From Alitta virens (Eukaryota; Annelida; Polychaeta; Phyllodocida; Nereididae), in contig OW028576.1 in assembly GCA_932294295.1 (NCBI GenBank), positions 45,486,247 to 45,550,246 on the forward strand: a DNA stretch of 64,000 bases, given 5' to 3'. Within the stretch, counting starts at the first letter, position 1. The number at the start of each line of letters is the position of its first letter. Under the pieces are notes generated by a model. It was not told the DNA's origin, made no database searches, and worked only from the letters and a program-made list of their open reading frames with translations. Shown one piece after another: positions 21,072 to 32,295 of this stretch. The position numbers and the translations under genes are program-made.

Positions 21072-24000
21072 ATGGCTGAACCACCACCGGCTAAAAGAAT
21101 GGACATAACAGCAGAGGAGGAAAGAGCCAAACCTTTTGTAATAGAACAGATCAATGAAAGGAGAGCACGTAAATATGGTGTAGAGGAAGTCACATTCAGG
21201 GCTAAATTTAACGATGACTTACAAGGAAGGAAGTTGCTTGATGTAATGGATGATCTGGGTGATATGTTTGATAGCATCATGACCAATGTCAGAGCCAACC
21301 ACCCAAACCATGAGGATAAAGCCCGTCTTTCTATCAAACATGCTGGTTTAGATAGAGAAATAACAATACACTGTCAACCCCAACACAACATAACACCAGA
21401 GGTTATTATGGAAAGGTGAGTGTATTCTCAAGTAACCATACCTTAGTTACTCATATGTAAAATCTACACATGTACGTGTGTTACAGTTAGATGCTATTAC
21501 ATGCATGGCATATATATCGTTGTATTTCTGTTTCATTTGAAAAAAAAACAGGTTTGAAGCTGTGCTTCAGTCAAACAAAAGCCTTGCAGTAGACGATTCC
21601 TTCGAGGTCAACGTAGGAATTATGGCAGCAGCGGATGTAGGTGGTGGTAGGAAGGCTATCATAAATGCTGACACCTTGTCTGACGACTGTACAATTAAAC
21701 AGAAGAAATCTATGATCTTCATTCCGGAAGTTCCCAACGAGTTCATGTGTGCAGCGCGCGCAATTGTGACATGTATGGCCAAACTGAACAAGATGCCCAA
21801 GGCGCAGTTTAAGCAGTTCATTCACAAGAACTCCTCAATGAGCAGAAAACAGAGTTCACAACGCGGCCAAGCCTTGAAGCTCCACAAGCAAGCTAGTGTA
21901 CCGGTTGATACCCCTGTACCTGTGCATGATCTGTACAAGTTTGAACAGTGTCTGAATGTGCAAATTATTGTAGTGTCAGGAGATAGCGGTGATGACATTG
22001 TGTATACAGGCAAAACTGAGAGGTCAAGAAAGATTTATTTGTACCTGAAAGATCAACATTACCATAGCATTGTGAACATCAATGGTTTTTTTGTGTACAA
22101 AAAACTCTGTGAAGAATGTATGACAACATACAGTGACAAAGGGAGGCATAGCTGTCAATCTGTCTGTGCAACATGCAACACAAAGAAATGTTTCTATGGT
22201 GATGATTCTGTGATATGTGACAGCTGTAACATGGTGTGCAGGAACAAACAGTGTTTCATGAGACATCAAGCAGTCAGAGAGCATAAAATAGGTGCAAGGA
22301 AAGGTGAAGAGATTTTGTCACTGTGTGACACCTTCTACAGGTGTCTCAAATGCTACAAAATCATAGACAAAACCAAGAAACCAAGAGGGACCCTGCTGAC
22401 CATCAATGTAACGAGTGGTTCTGTTTTTGTTGTCAGCAGTATACTGTAGGGCAACACCTGTGTTATTATAGGATTAGGAAGCCTAAGAAAACAGCAGGTC
22501 GTTTCATTTATTACGATTTTGAGACATCCCAAGATCAAAGAATAATGTGCGATAAAGGATACCTCAACAGACCCAAAGCAGGGTGTCAAGAGTGTCTACC
22601 TGAGCAGTTGTGTGCAAGATGTAGGAGGTGTGTCAACTGTAACAGAGGTTACTGTGGTATGGAGAGACATATACCTAATTTTGTTGTGGCCCAGACAGCA
22701 TGTCAGGAGTGTCGAGGTGAAACCTTTACATCTGAGTCTAAGTGTGGAAATTGCGGGGACAGATGTCGCCAGTGCTGGGCATTGGGGAAGGATGGTTTTG
22801 CAACAGAACCATGCTCCAATGGAGTGTGTGGTCACAGGGAGCTGATTTTTAAGGGGCCCGATACCTGTGATGCCTTCTGCAAGTGGCTCATATCACCGCA
22901 ACACAAGGGTGCTGTCGCCATTGCTCATAACGCTAAGGCCTTTGATTCTCATTTCATATTGAATCACTGTGTCAACAACGGCTTATTTCCGGATGTTATA
23001 TACTCTGGCAGCAAAATTATGACAATGACCATAAAGAAAGGCGTGGACATCCGATGCATTGACAGTCTGAACTTCCTTCCAATGGCCCTAAAGAAGCTAC
23101 CAGCAGCCTTAGGTTTGAACGCCGAACTCCAGAAAGGGGAGTTTCCACATTTTCTTAACACAAAAGGTAATCAGAATTATGTAGGACCATTTCCTGACCC
23201 AGCCTACTATGGGGTGCAGTACATGTCTAAAAAAAGACAGGGAGTCCTTCATGGCATGGCACGACAAGCATAGGGGTAAAGTTTTTAATTTCCAAGTGGA
23301 AATTCTAGCATACACAAGGGCTGATGTGAACATCCTAAGGGAAGCCTGCACAAAATTCCGTGACCTGCTGATGGGTGTTACAGCCCTTGATGGAGAGGGG
23401 GTGGACCCTTTTGCCCATGCAACTATTGCCTCAAGTGCAATGCAGGTTGTGAGGGAGCTGCTGCTGCATGAAGAACACAAAGTCAGACTTACTGATGGCA
23501 CAGAACATACAGCAGTGTTTAAAAGGGGTCAGTGGACAATTAATGATGAAGTAATTAATAGTGAACAGATTACAGAACACGAATTTGTGAGATCGCCCAT
23601 TCCACAGATTCCTGCACGCGGTTACACAAAGCACCCGAATGACAGCCACAAAGCCATAGCCTGGTTAGAATGGGTAGCCAAAGTGTCAGGTCGCAAAATA
23701 CAGCACAGTCGTAACGGTGGTGAATTTAGGATTCCTGGTACACTGTACCACAGTGACGGCGCATGTGAGGAGTCCAAGACCCTGTACGAATTTTTGGGGT
23801 GCAGGTGGCATGGACACACTTGCCTCAAAGACAGACATGCTCGTGATCCAAGAACGGGAATTACTCTGGAAAAGATCCATCAGAGAACTCTTTCCAGACT
23901 TAAAGAAATTCGTGGTAAAGGGTTCAATGTTGTTCATATATGGGAATGCGAGTTTGATAACATGGTCAAACACAACAGGGACCTCAAAGAGTTTGTTGAA

Positions 24001-24740
24001 TCACTGGATGTGGCTACGCCTCTGAAAATATGTGACTCTTTCTTTGGTGGTCGTGTATCCCCTGTGAGCCTCTTTCATGAAGCAGCAGAGGATGAGGAAA
24101 TCAGATATAATGACGTGACTTCTCTCTATAGTTACATCAACGTCATAGCCAAGTACCCTACATGTCACCCTGAGATAATAACAGAACAGGCGAAAATGGA
24201 TTACACTTTGCAGTCATATTACGGCCTGGTCAAAGTTAAAGTGGCACCGCCAAGGAAGCTGTTCATTCCTGTGCTCCCTATGAGATGTAATGGAAAATTT
24301 AAGTTTCCACTGTGTGCCCTGTGTGCCAAAACAGAAAATACTGACCCTTGTGACTGCAGTGAAGCCCAGAGAGCTATCCTGGGCACATGGACAACAGAGG
24401 AGGTCAAGGTTGCCCTTAAGCATGGGTATAAAATCCTGAAAATACACGAAATATATCACTATGCTGAAACCACACACGACATTAACTGCAACATTTTTCA
24501 GGAATATGTTAAAATGTTCCTGAAAGTTAAGCAGGCGGCCTCAGGTTACCCATGCTGGGTTGAGTCAGAGGAAGACAAAGACAGATACATACAGTATTAT
24601 CACGAGAAGCAGGGTATACTGCTTGAGAAAGACAAAATAAAATACAACCCCTCCCTAAGACTGGTGTCCAAGTTGTATGCAAAAACTTTGTGGGGCAAAT
24701 TTATTCAGCGCAGTGACCTCCCCCGTACACAGTACATTAA
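21072..24740 (+). CDS. POLB: Polinton DNA polymerase B, 5' part (to the Kolobok insertion)
   Basis: Exon 1 is 21072-21415 (ATG to GAAAG|GTGAGT). A short intron ends at AAACAG before 21552, and exon 2 continues in frame. The N-terminal region has CAARAIVTCMAKL and a cysteine-rich finger block (CEECMTTY ... CATCNTKKC). The 3'-5' exonuclease follows: YYDFETS (Exo I), AHNAKAFDSHFILN (Exo II), YTRADVNIL (Exo III). The polymerase palm begins with motif A NDVTSLYSYIN and motif B-like KLYAKTLWGKF. Two one-base shifts, near 22395 and in the A7 run near 23232, cancel overall; between them the code is in a third frame. The protein would replicate the element by protein priming. It is cut at 24740. Confidence 0.93.
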
Positions 24741-24762
24741 AGGTCATGGGCAATCAAAATCA
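24741..24762 (+). repeat. Kolobok left terminal inverted repeat
   Basis: 22 bp beginning AGGTCATGGGCAATC, the perfect reverse complement of 28774-28795. Confidence 0.92.
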
Positions 24763-24944
24763 TACTTTTGCCGAAAATGTTCTTATCAGATAGATTAAAG
24801 TGTATTAAAAAGGTCTGCAGAAAAAAAAACGAACTTAATGTATATGTTACAAACAAAAAACGAAGTTTGCCGCACTCCCGCGCATTTCGCGTATGTCAGG
24901 ATCGAAAATTGGTAGTTCCTCTACCTGCCACCAGGGCCGTGCGT

Positions 24945-24964
24945 GTGACGTCAGAGTTGCTGTT
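24945..24964 (+). promoter_or_regulatory. CRE-containing subterminal repeat, left copy
   Basis: The 20-bp block GTGACGTCAGAGTTGCTGTT contains the palindromic CRE/ATF site TGACGTCA. It occurs inverted at 28597-28616. Each copy sits just upstream of one Kolobok gene (start at 24982 here), so it is probably a shared promoter element. Confidence 0.65.
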
Positions 24965-24981
24965 CTTGAGTGGCATTCAGC

Positions 24982-25226
24982 ATGGACAACCCTGGGAGTC
25001 TGGATGAGTTTAATGAACTGGACGAAATTATGACCCCCAGACCAAGGATATTTGAACCATATGCATTAGATCCTATTCCAAATAATCCTAACAGGCTTAG
25101 GGATGCATTTTTACCTGATGACAGTTCAGAATTTAGCAGCCTAGAGGATGTAAATGACAGTGACAGTTCCAGTGATGATGATCATCAAGAGCCACTTCAG
25201 ACAGAAAGAGCTGAGTTACAAGACTG
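24982..25226 (+). CDS. Kolobok companion protein, first exon only
   Basis: The ATG at 24982 opens 81 codons of an acidic, Ser/Asp-rich protein (MDNPGSLDEFNELDE ... DSDSSSDDDH ... AELQDW) and ends at donor GACTG|GTGAGTGC. Second ORFs of this kind accompany THAP transposases, and usually continue with a cysteine-rich C-terminal domain after the D-W residues (recalled, not checked). No such exon is present before the transposase gene at 25579, so the gene is truncated by the internal deletion. It might regulate or assist transposition. Confidence 0.7.
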
Positions 25227-25578
25227 GTGAGTGCAATTTTGTATTGATATCCTTGCTGTGGTTTCAATAAATACTATACAATTGGTTTTTTTTTGTTGAC
25301 ATGAGATAGCTTATTCATATTCATGACTTAGTATACATGTGTATAGAGAATAACCTAAAAAACAGTTGTGGAACCTAGCAATATAACAAAATGTAAACTT
25401 ATAAAAGGGTCAGTAGTAGTGTTGTATTTATAATAATTATCTAATAATATAATAATAATTAAACAATAATAATATATATATGTATACCATGAAACACAAA
25501 AGAGATTCACTGTGTACATCAGCAGACTTACATGGTGTACACTAGTAGTAATGATCATCAGAAGGCACATTTATGTAC
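25227..25578. other. Deleted middle of the Kolobok element
   Basis: AT-rich sequence with an AATAAT run and no exon on either strand, although both flanking genes still need 3' exons. Probable deletion scar between two convergent genes. Confidence 0.5.
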
Positions 25579-28534
25579 CTTTTTCAATCCATACTCTGTC
25601 CTCTAGAGGCCCATGATCACATGCTGGGTATAGTGAATCATCATGCTGGTGGATGTCAGCCACATGGTTCACCATGGAACGCCATTTTGCAAGGGCCATT
25701 TCCGCATCACCTTCACTGGTAGAAGCTGCCCAATACAGGTGGTTGACTATGGATGGAATCCATTTCTTGATTTTGTCGTTGTCCTTCCGACCGGCCCAAG
25801 CTCCAAGTTTCTTCCTGATCCCTGCAATTTTTAGAGCATTATATCATTCTACTGAGAAAACAGCAGCACCATACATTCATCTAAGCCAATATTTAAATTG
25901 TTGTAGGGAAAAAGTATCAGTACCTTTGGCAACATGCCAGCAATCAAAATAGTGTTTCATAGCTGGTTTGTCTGTCCTTATGTATTTTCGAATGCTGGGA
26001 TGTCTGTCCGTAACTATGTGGCTTATGGCAATGCCATTATCTTCCAGTACGCGGATACCTCTCTTAAAGCCCTCCAGCTCCATTGCATTTGAGCTGGTGG
26101 TTTCATTGCACTGCATAAAAATGAAAAAAAAACTGTGACAGAACATAATTCTAAACATGCATCTATTTAGCTTATTATCTTTTTTCTTATTCCTTGTAAT
26201 GCTTCACTGATCGATTTACGAAAATACAACATTTTGCCCATCAATATATGCCCAAGTTATAAATATGAATTATAATTATATTGTATTGCTTGAAACAACA
26301 AAATCTCTCACTTTATGAACAAATACATGACAATTACACTGAGCTGAAACTAAATTTCACAACATACCTGAACTAGTTGAAGATCCAGTACACGTCTCTG
26401 ATCTAGGTCCATCAGTGTGTACGTGCCATATTTAGCGGAGTGCCCAGGCGAATCACAACGGCCATCACCACCGAGTTTCACCGCAGTCGTCACCGCCCGA
26501 AGATGAACAAGTTGCTCTGTTCTCCAAATCGAGTTGACTGCAGGCACTAAGTAGCAACGCTGCATCAAATTGTACGTCCTTATGGAGATACACGGAACCT
26601 GAAACAATTGGCAAATGTAAATGACACTAGCAAAACTGTACACATACCACACATGCAAATACAACTACAACAATGCTCACTGCTTTCAGTTTATTATTTC
26701 GAATTACCTTTGCGTGATGCAGCAAGTTGAGTGCTTTCACTGGACTGCATCCTGAGAAGAGACAGGCTGCAGCAAGTCGCAGATTAATTTCAGGCATGGT
26801 CCCCAGTAAAGGCTGCGACCACCATGAGAATGGAGTACCACAGACCTTGCAAAGGGCTTCAAATAAGATCGCGGTCCCACGACGGGTGCGCATCCACACT
26901 TCTCGAGAGGTGCCACATACCAAACAGAGACTCAGCAATTGAAACAGACTTGCTGCTGATACCAGGAAAGAGCTGCTGTCTGACCCCGTAAGCTTTTTCC
27001 TTAAACGAAAAAACAAAACAAAAACATTGTTAAAAATGATAACAGCAAAAGTTTCTTCACATGTTGGTAACTAAAGCTGGCCTTCCATGACCTGTCACAC
27101 AAAAAAATTTTGTAAATACAATGTAATGCACTTGTTAACTATTTGTTATACCTGTCGTCGATTTCCTCAGAGTCAGAAAGGTCGCTTTCTGAACTTGGCT
27201 CGTATTCAGTCGGCAAGTAGTCCATGTCATCTGAACAATCCATAAATTCTTCTTCATCTTCAAAATGAAGGCCATCTTCAAAATGAAGGTCATCCTCCTG
27301 GACATTAGGCACTGATGGCAGCAGTAGATCACAGGTGGTCTCCTTCTCAGCATATTTCGGTGTGACATTTACCCCCTTGTGCCTCTTGATAACTGCCTCG
27401 GTCTGACACATCTTCACATTAGTTGCTCTTGGCTCAGATGCAATGTGACATCCAACCGACACATCCTGCATCTTTGAAAATAAATTAAGAAATGATATAA
27501 TGTTTATTCATAGGTATATTAACTACAATAATATTTTAAGTATCTGACAAAAGGTACTCCTTCAATGTGTAACGAGAAATAAAATCGGTTAAAAAATCCA
27601 ACCCTTTTCATAAAATTAACTCACCACTATTAATCCATCAGTTTGTGTTGCGACATCACGCTTTTGGGAGGTATTCCCTAACATCTCAGGTAATGATACT
27701 TCAACAGAATCGTCAATGTTCACATTGGGTGATTCAGGAGAGAGCACCTCATCCCAAAGAACTTGTGAAGCTTGCAATCTGCCTTGCACATCTAGCATTG
27801 TCTGAAAAACAAAAAGAAGCAATTTTTAAGACTTATTCGAGAATAAACATCTGTTAGATAATCATACTCCAAGGTCTCTGACATCTATATATCTATATAT
27901 ATGTATATATATATATATACTGTTGTGGTGGGTATTGCCTACATTTAGTAAGTTTTGGGAGGGTTTCGAAAACTTTCAAATGGAATTGTAATATGAATAA
28001 TATACATTGTATAAATAAATGTGTGGAATTATTTATCACAGACTTAGTGACTTTTATGAAGTCCTGCTGTTAAATTATTTACAGTTAAAGCTAAACTGTA
28101 TTAATCGTGCACATAAGATGAATCACAAAATGGCAGTGTTAATATTGTCCTTTGCTCAACAGTAAAAAGCCCAATACACATACCTGCAAATTCTGTCTTT
28201 TGACTGCAGCCATCCTAGGCTTTTTGCTGACATCCTTTGTCTTTCCTAGATTAAGAGTAGGCACAACTCCACTGGCAAGTTCATGTCTTCCCGGTTTATA
28301 TTCCAACAAAACAGCTTGTTTTGGTGATGGAAAACGAAAGTCCTCGGGGTCTCTAAAGTGTAGACCACAAATCTTGTGGGTAGGTCTCCAGTATTTTTCC
28401 TCATAATTTTGTCGGTTGATCCTGTTCATCCACTGTCTCCTAAGATTTTGATCACGAGGGAAACTATGCCATGTCACTTTCAAATTCTTATTGTTTGAGT
28501 CTGAGCTACATCCAACCGCTCTACAATAAACCAT
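25579..28534 (-). CDS. Kolobok THAP-domain transposase, seven exons, 3' end missing
   Basis: Minus-strand exons with matching phases: 28184-28534, 27625-27801, 27152-27465, 26708-26999, 26368-26598, 25924-26110, 25579-25821. Exon 1 is a THAP zinc finger (M-V-Y-C-R-A-V-G-C start, then WHSFPRD, W, CGLHFRDPEDF), which binds the transposon ends. Exons 2-3 encode a disordered acidic linker. Exons 4-7 give the catalytic region: CGTPFSWWSQPLLG, GGDGRCDSPGHSAKYGTYT (Asp), IVTDRHPSIRKY (Asp), HYFDCWHVAKG and INHLYW-like IVNHLYWAAST. The last exon ends at donor AAAAG|GTACAT in phase 1 with no following exon, so the C-terminus is lost. All exons are otherwise open. Confidence 0.88.
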
Positions 28535-28596
28535 CTTGCTAAATCACGAGTAAACACCACGCATGTAAGTGTGTTTACATTGTGCTACCAGCCTGC

Positions 28597-28616
28597 AACA
28601 GCAACTCTGACGTCAC
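28597..28616 (-). promoter_or_regulatory. CRE-containing subterminal repeat, right copy
   Basis: Inverted copy of 24945-24964 with TGACGTCA at 28608-28615, about 70 bp upstream of the transposase ATG. Confidence 0.65.
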
Positions 28617-28773
28617 TGCCTGAGTTGACACCGTTACGCTTCAGCGATCGCACCAAAATGCCGTTGCGTGAATTGGCGTAAATTAACGCTAATATCTTTT
28701 CACACAGAAGTCCGATTTACATAATATTTATAAGTTAAGTTTGTAGTACTCTATTCTACGATCTGGTAAAGTT

Positions 28774-28795
28774 TGATTTTGATTGCCCATGACCT
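28774..28795 (-). repeat. Kolobok right terminal inverted repeat
   Basis: 22 bp ending GATTGCCCATGACCT, followed by target duplication TTAA at 28796-28799. Confidence 0.92.
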
Positions 28796-29433
28796 TTAAG
28801 ACAAAAGCTGAATTCACCAAAATCAGAAATGATCCAACTAAGGTTGTAACAAACTTCCACATCATTTCACCGGAAGTGCTTGTTGTAGAGTTGAAATCTG
28901 CAGAGACCTTCAAGGAAGAGAACACTTTCACAAACGAGATTATAGGTACATTTACAACGTCTCTGGCGCGCCTCCATCTTTTCAGTATTCTCGAAAAAAC
29001 CTGGGATCAAACCCTGTATTTTGACACCTATTCTGTCATATTCATTCAAAAAAAGGGTGAAAATGAAGTCTTGGAAACAGGGGACCTTCTGGGTGAGCTC
29101 ACCAATGAGTTACCAGAAGGCATGCACATTAAAACTTTCCTGTCCACTGGTCCAAAGAGTTACAGTTACAAGCTTAGCAATGACTCGTGTGTTAGCAAGG
29201 TTAAAGGTATCACTCTCAACTATGTGAATAGTCAGATCATAGACTTTGATTCAATGAAACAGGTCGTGATGGACACAATCCACGAAATCAAACTTCCTCC
29301 AGCAAAGCAGATAACAAGAGTGAAGCATCAGGGCATTGTTTACAATAGACCCTATACAAAGACTTTTAGGAAGGTGTTCACAAAACGTGTTGTTGCCTGT
29401 GACAGTTTCAAGAGCTTTCCCTATGGTTATTGA
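28796..29433 (+). CDS. POLB: Polinton DNA polymerase B, 3' part
   Basis: Resumes exactly in frame after the Kolobok TTAA. It contains the palm/thumb region: VVELKSAETF, SLARLHLFSIL, the motif C position YFDTYSVIF, LSTGPKSYSYKL, CVSKVKGITLN and the C-terminal KRVVACDSF ... FPYGY. In family B polymerases motif C is Y-x-D-T-D-S; here the second Asp is Tyr (codon TAT at 29029-29031), so the catalytic metal site is lost. The natural stop is at 29431-29433. An apparent ATG at 28789 lies in the Kolobok end and is not a start. Confidence 0.93.
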
Positions 29434-29495
29434 AAATTGCAGACTATATCATCACACTGCAAAACATGTTTTCACAATGCTATGGTGTGTGTTTT

Positions 29496-29531
<36 letters not shown>

Positions 29532-30025
29532 GTAGCCTTGGATAACAGATTATTGCGTTGTATAGATTTCCTATTGTTTGCCTGCATGTCAAACTCTATG
29601 AAAGTTCACTGTGTGTATATATTTCTTGTAACTATGTAATGTATATGTGTTATGTAAGGATGTGATTATTGTATTAATATCACATTGTAAATCGCCTCAT
29701 ATTGTGCATTTTTTTTTTGGTTTGTAGTTATGCAGAGCAGTGTTAAACACTAGACAGTTAACAAGATAAGTTTTAGCAACATGTATCACCAGACAAAAAA
29801 AAAGATGGTTTTTTGTTACACCAACTTGTGCAGATTATATCCATAGTTCCGTAGTGTTGTATCATGTGAAGCCAAAAGGGCCAAAAAGCAGAAAAGTCAG
29901 CTCTGATAAGGTGTCCTATTGCGCATGAGCACAAACGGTCACACCTCACAGCAGAAGCAGAACAATGGCAGGACACATTATGTATACATTCATTAGCCTT
30001 ACTTTCGTGTTGCATGTATAAATAT
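29434..30025. other. Spacer downstream of POLB
   Basis: Contains a (TA)n run at 29500-29527 and AT-rich sequence. TATAAATA at about 30017-30024 could be a TATA box for the next gene. A short frame beginning MAGHIMYTFISLTFVL (from 29963) is hydrophobic like a signal peptide but I could not join it to the next exon. Confidence 0.45.
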
Positions 30026-31168
30026 GTACAACACAGGGTGCATACCGTTTCTCCTGCGGTACAACAAAGGAGAAAGACTTGTTTGATGTATGTTTCTGCA
30101 GTTACATGGAAAACGGTGAACTGTTCGCAGGATGTAGAAAATCACCTCTCCTCACTAGAGTACCAGATTTTTCAGCTAAATTAGCCGAAATCATTGGGAA
30201 AGTTGATATAACCGGTACACTGTACTGCAAGGAAGGTCAACACCACCATAACATCCAAAACCATCCATTGATTGTATGCACTGATGAACAAGGTAAGCAG
30301 GAGCATTTTGTTGTCTGTATTTATTGAGAGTCTGCCATGACTACTGAAAAAAAAAAAATTTGCGCGTATGCTTACAAAAAAAAATACCTTTCACTTTTAT
30401 GTTGTTGGTCTTTTGAAAATGCAGATTGGTCAACAACACAAGACACCGAACCGTACCAAGGTACTGCAACATCGGCAACTTCAGCAGCAGCGGAGCGTTC
30501 TAAGGATGAAGGAAGCACTGCGACAGCAACCAGGGGAGAGAAAGTGGAGTTTACAACCACCCATCAAATCACGCACCCTCCCAGCACAACACAAGAGAGA
30601 GTGGATTTTCCAAGCACTCATCAACTTACGAATCACTACCGAACAACACGCGCCTCAAGGGCTTTCTCTCTCAGCACCAAAAACACACCCAAAGCAAGAG
30701 ACTTCACAGACAGGTGAGCAGTGTCACCTTTTACACACACCACCACATTGACAGCGCATGATCCGCTCCCTCCTGAAGCTGACACAATGGTGGAGTCCGA
30801 CGCCCATTTATGGCCCTTCAAGTTTAATTTCGACGTATCTGTGGACACATGCTGTATGCTCCTAGTTGTCGTGTACATTTGCGCAAAGGTAAATGGTGCA
30901 AAAAAAAATTTTCTCGGTAACTTAACATGCATGCCAGGTTTTCGTTTTTCTTTACAGTAAATATCTGTTTTGTGAATATTTGCAGACGATAATGACGTGC
31001 GTAAAGTTTTTACAGTTCAGAGCAAAGACAGAGGATGATGAAGAATCGATTTACAATCCCCGTCGACGTCATCGACGTGTAAGATACTGCGGACTGTGGC
31101 GCACAGGTTTCAGTGATAACGATGATGAAACTGTTAACTCGACAGAAACTAGACTGACAACTTTTTAA
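30026..31168 (+). CDS. Polinton membrane protein A: Cys-rich ectodomain, mucin-like stalk, TM, basic tail
   Basis: Spliced plus-strand gene. The first exon segment (to 30291, donor CAAG|GTAAGC) encodes a cysteine-rich region with FSCG, VCFC, a GC pair and TGTLYC. Exon 30425-30712 is Ser/Thr-rich, a likely O-glycosylated stalk, and ends CAG|GTGAGC. Exon about 30754-30889 holds the transmembrane segment CCMLLVVVYICAK. Exon 30985-31168 encodes a tail with RRRHRRVR and acidic ends. The phase between 30712 and 30754 is off by one base, so there is an indel or another splice site. The ectodomain matches that of the minus-strand gene at 32296-33371. It may be a virion surface or host-cell membrane protein; no known family. 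Confidence 0.55.
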
Positions 31169-31261
31169 GTGTATTGAGTTTACTGATTTGTGTTCAGGAA
31201 AGAAGTTGTGACTTTTTATTTTGTCGTTTTTCTGCACTTAAATAAGATGATGCACTTTGGG

Positions 31262-31480
31262 TTTTTGAAAACGGTGTGTTTTCTTTTGTCTGTAATGTTC
31301 TACCTAGCATAGTATTTTTTTTTGTAGCGTTCATCTGTATCGGTAATATATACACGCATTCTACATAGCATGATGCTTTTGTAGTATTTGACTATATCGG
31401 TAATATATATGTGTATTCTATACCAAATGTTGTGTTTTGTAGTATTTGACTGTGCATGCTAATATATGTATATATATAAA
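31262..31480 (+). repeat. Three degenerate copies of a ~60-bp repeat
   Basis: Each copy contains TTTTGTAG(TATTTGAC), TATCGGTAATATATA and a GCATTCTA(CATA/TACC) block. It lies downstream of membrane gene A. Confidence 0.6.
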
Positions 31481-32295
31481 AAAAACTGTTTCTGCTCCAT
31501 AAAAATTTTTGTTGTTGTTGTAAATGAAAGAGTTTCAGCAAAGGGACGCAAGACGATTCACCCGTCACACGTATCACAGCGTCACCTGTTTTTTTTTTTT
31601 GCAGCGGCACGTGTTGCCGCCCGGCACGTGTTACCGCCTGCGTTGCTGATAATGATGATGCGCGAGGCGTGATGCTAGAGGCGTCATGTATGTATTAAAA
31701 AAAAAAAATCAATTTTTAACCAAAAGGCTTCGAGCATCCCACACCGGGTACAGTTGCTGCTAGACTACATAGTATGTATGTGTTTTTCTTTTTTTTATGT
31801 CGTTCATGGTTCACCATATTACCATAACGCACTTCTCAAACCTTCATCTTTAGCTTATTTAACCGTTTGAAAAGTCATTATGCGCTGCAAAACTCGATCA
31901 CGATTGAGTTTTCACCATACAAAGAACATTGCTAGCTCTTGGTTTTTATCTTTGGATAATAATTAGTTACTTTTCTGGTTAACAACAAACCACGACGTAC
32001 ACATGAATATAGATGTCTCTGCATACACTTTTACCCCTAAGAACAGGGCTCAACTTTAATGCTAAAAATAGCACATCTTGCTACAGCTGCTGCAGCTCAT
32101 GTAGGTCACAGCCTTCTTTTCACAACAGTGCCTCAGAGAACAAGGTGAGCTTCTGGTAGGGGAAACCTGTACAAAAACCAAACCCGGAAAAAAAAACACA
32201 TCAGATGAACGAGGACACATGGTTCAGTTGCTTTTATATATCTGAAAAAATGACAGAGAGCAAAATTAAACAAAAACAAAAAATTCTTGAGCAAT
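31481..32295. other. Spacer between convergent membrane protein genes
   Basis: 3' ends of the two convergent genes. Homopolymer A and T runs are frequent; a repeated GGCACGTGTT(G/A)CCGCC occurs near 31605 and 31623. No gene was seen. Confidence 0.5.

Larger units (their letters stand above)
24741..28795. mobile_element. Kolobok-type DNA transposon inside POLB
   Basis: 4,055 bp, flanked by TTAA at 24737-24740 and 28796-28799, the target duplication of Kolobok elements. Its 22-bp terminal inverted repeats are perfect and begin AGGTCATGGGCAATC. It encodes a THAP-domain transposase on the minus strand and a small acidic companion protein on the plus strand. The two genes converge and both stop short in the middle, at 25226 and 25579, which points to an internal deletion. 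Removing it and one TTAA leaves the POLB frame continuous. Confidence 0.92.

Noticed and set aside
28728..28931. 67-codon minus-strand frame at the Kolobok right end
   Set aside because: It reads antisense across the POLB 3' part and the transposon end; the plus-strand polymerase frame explains it.
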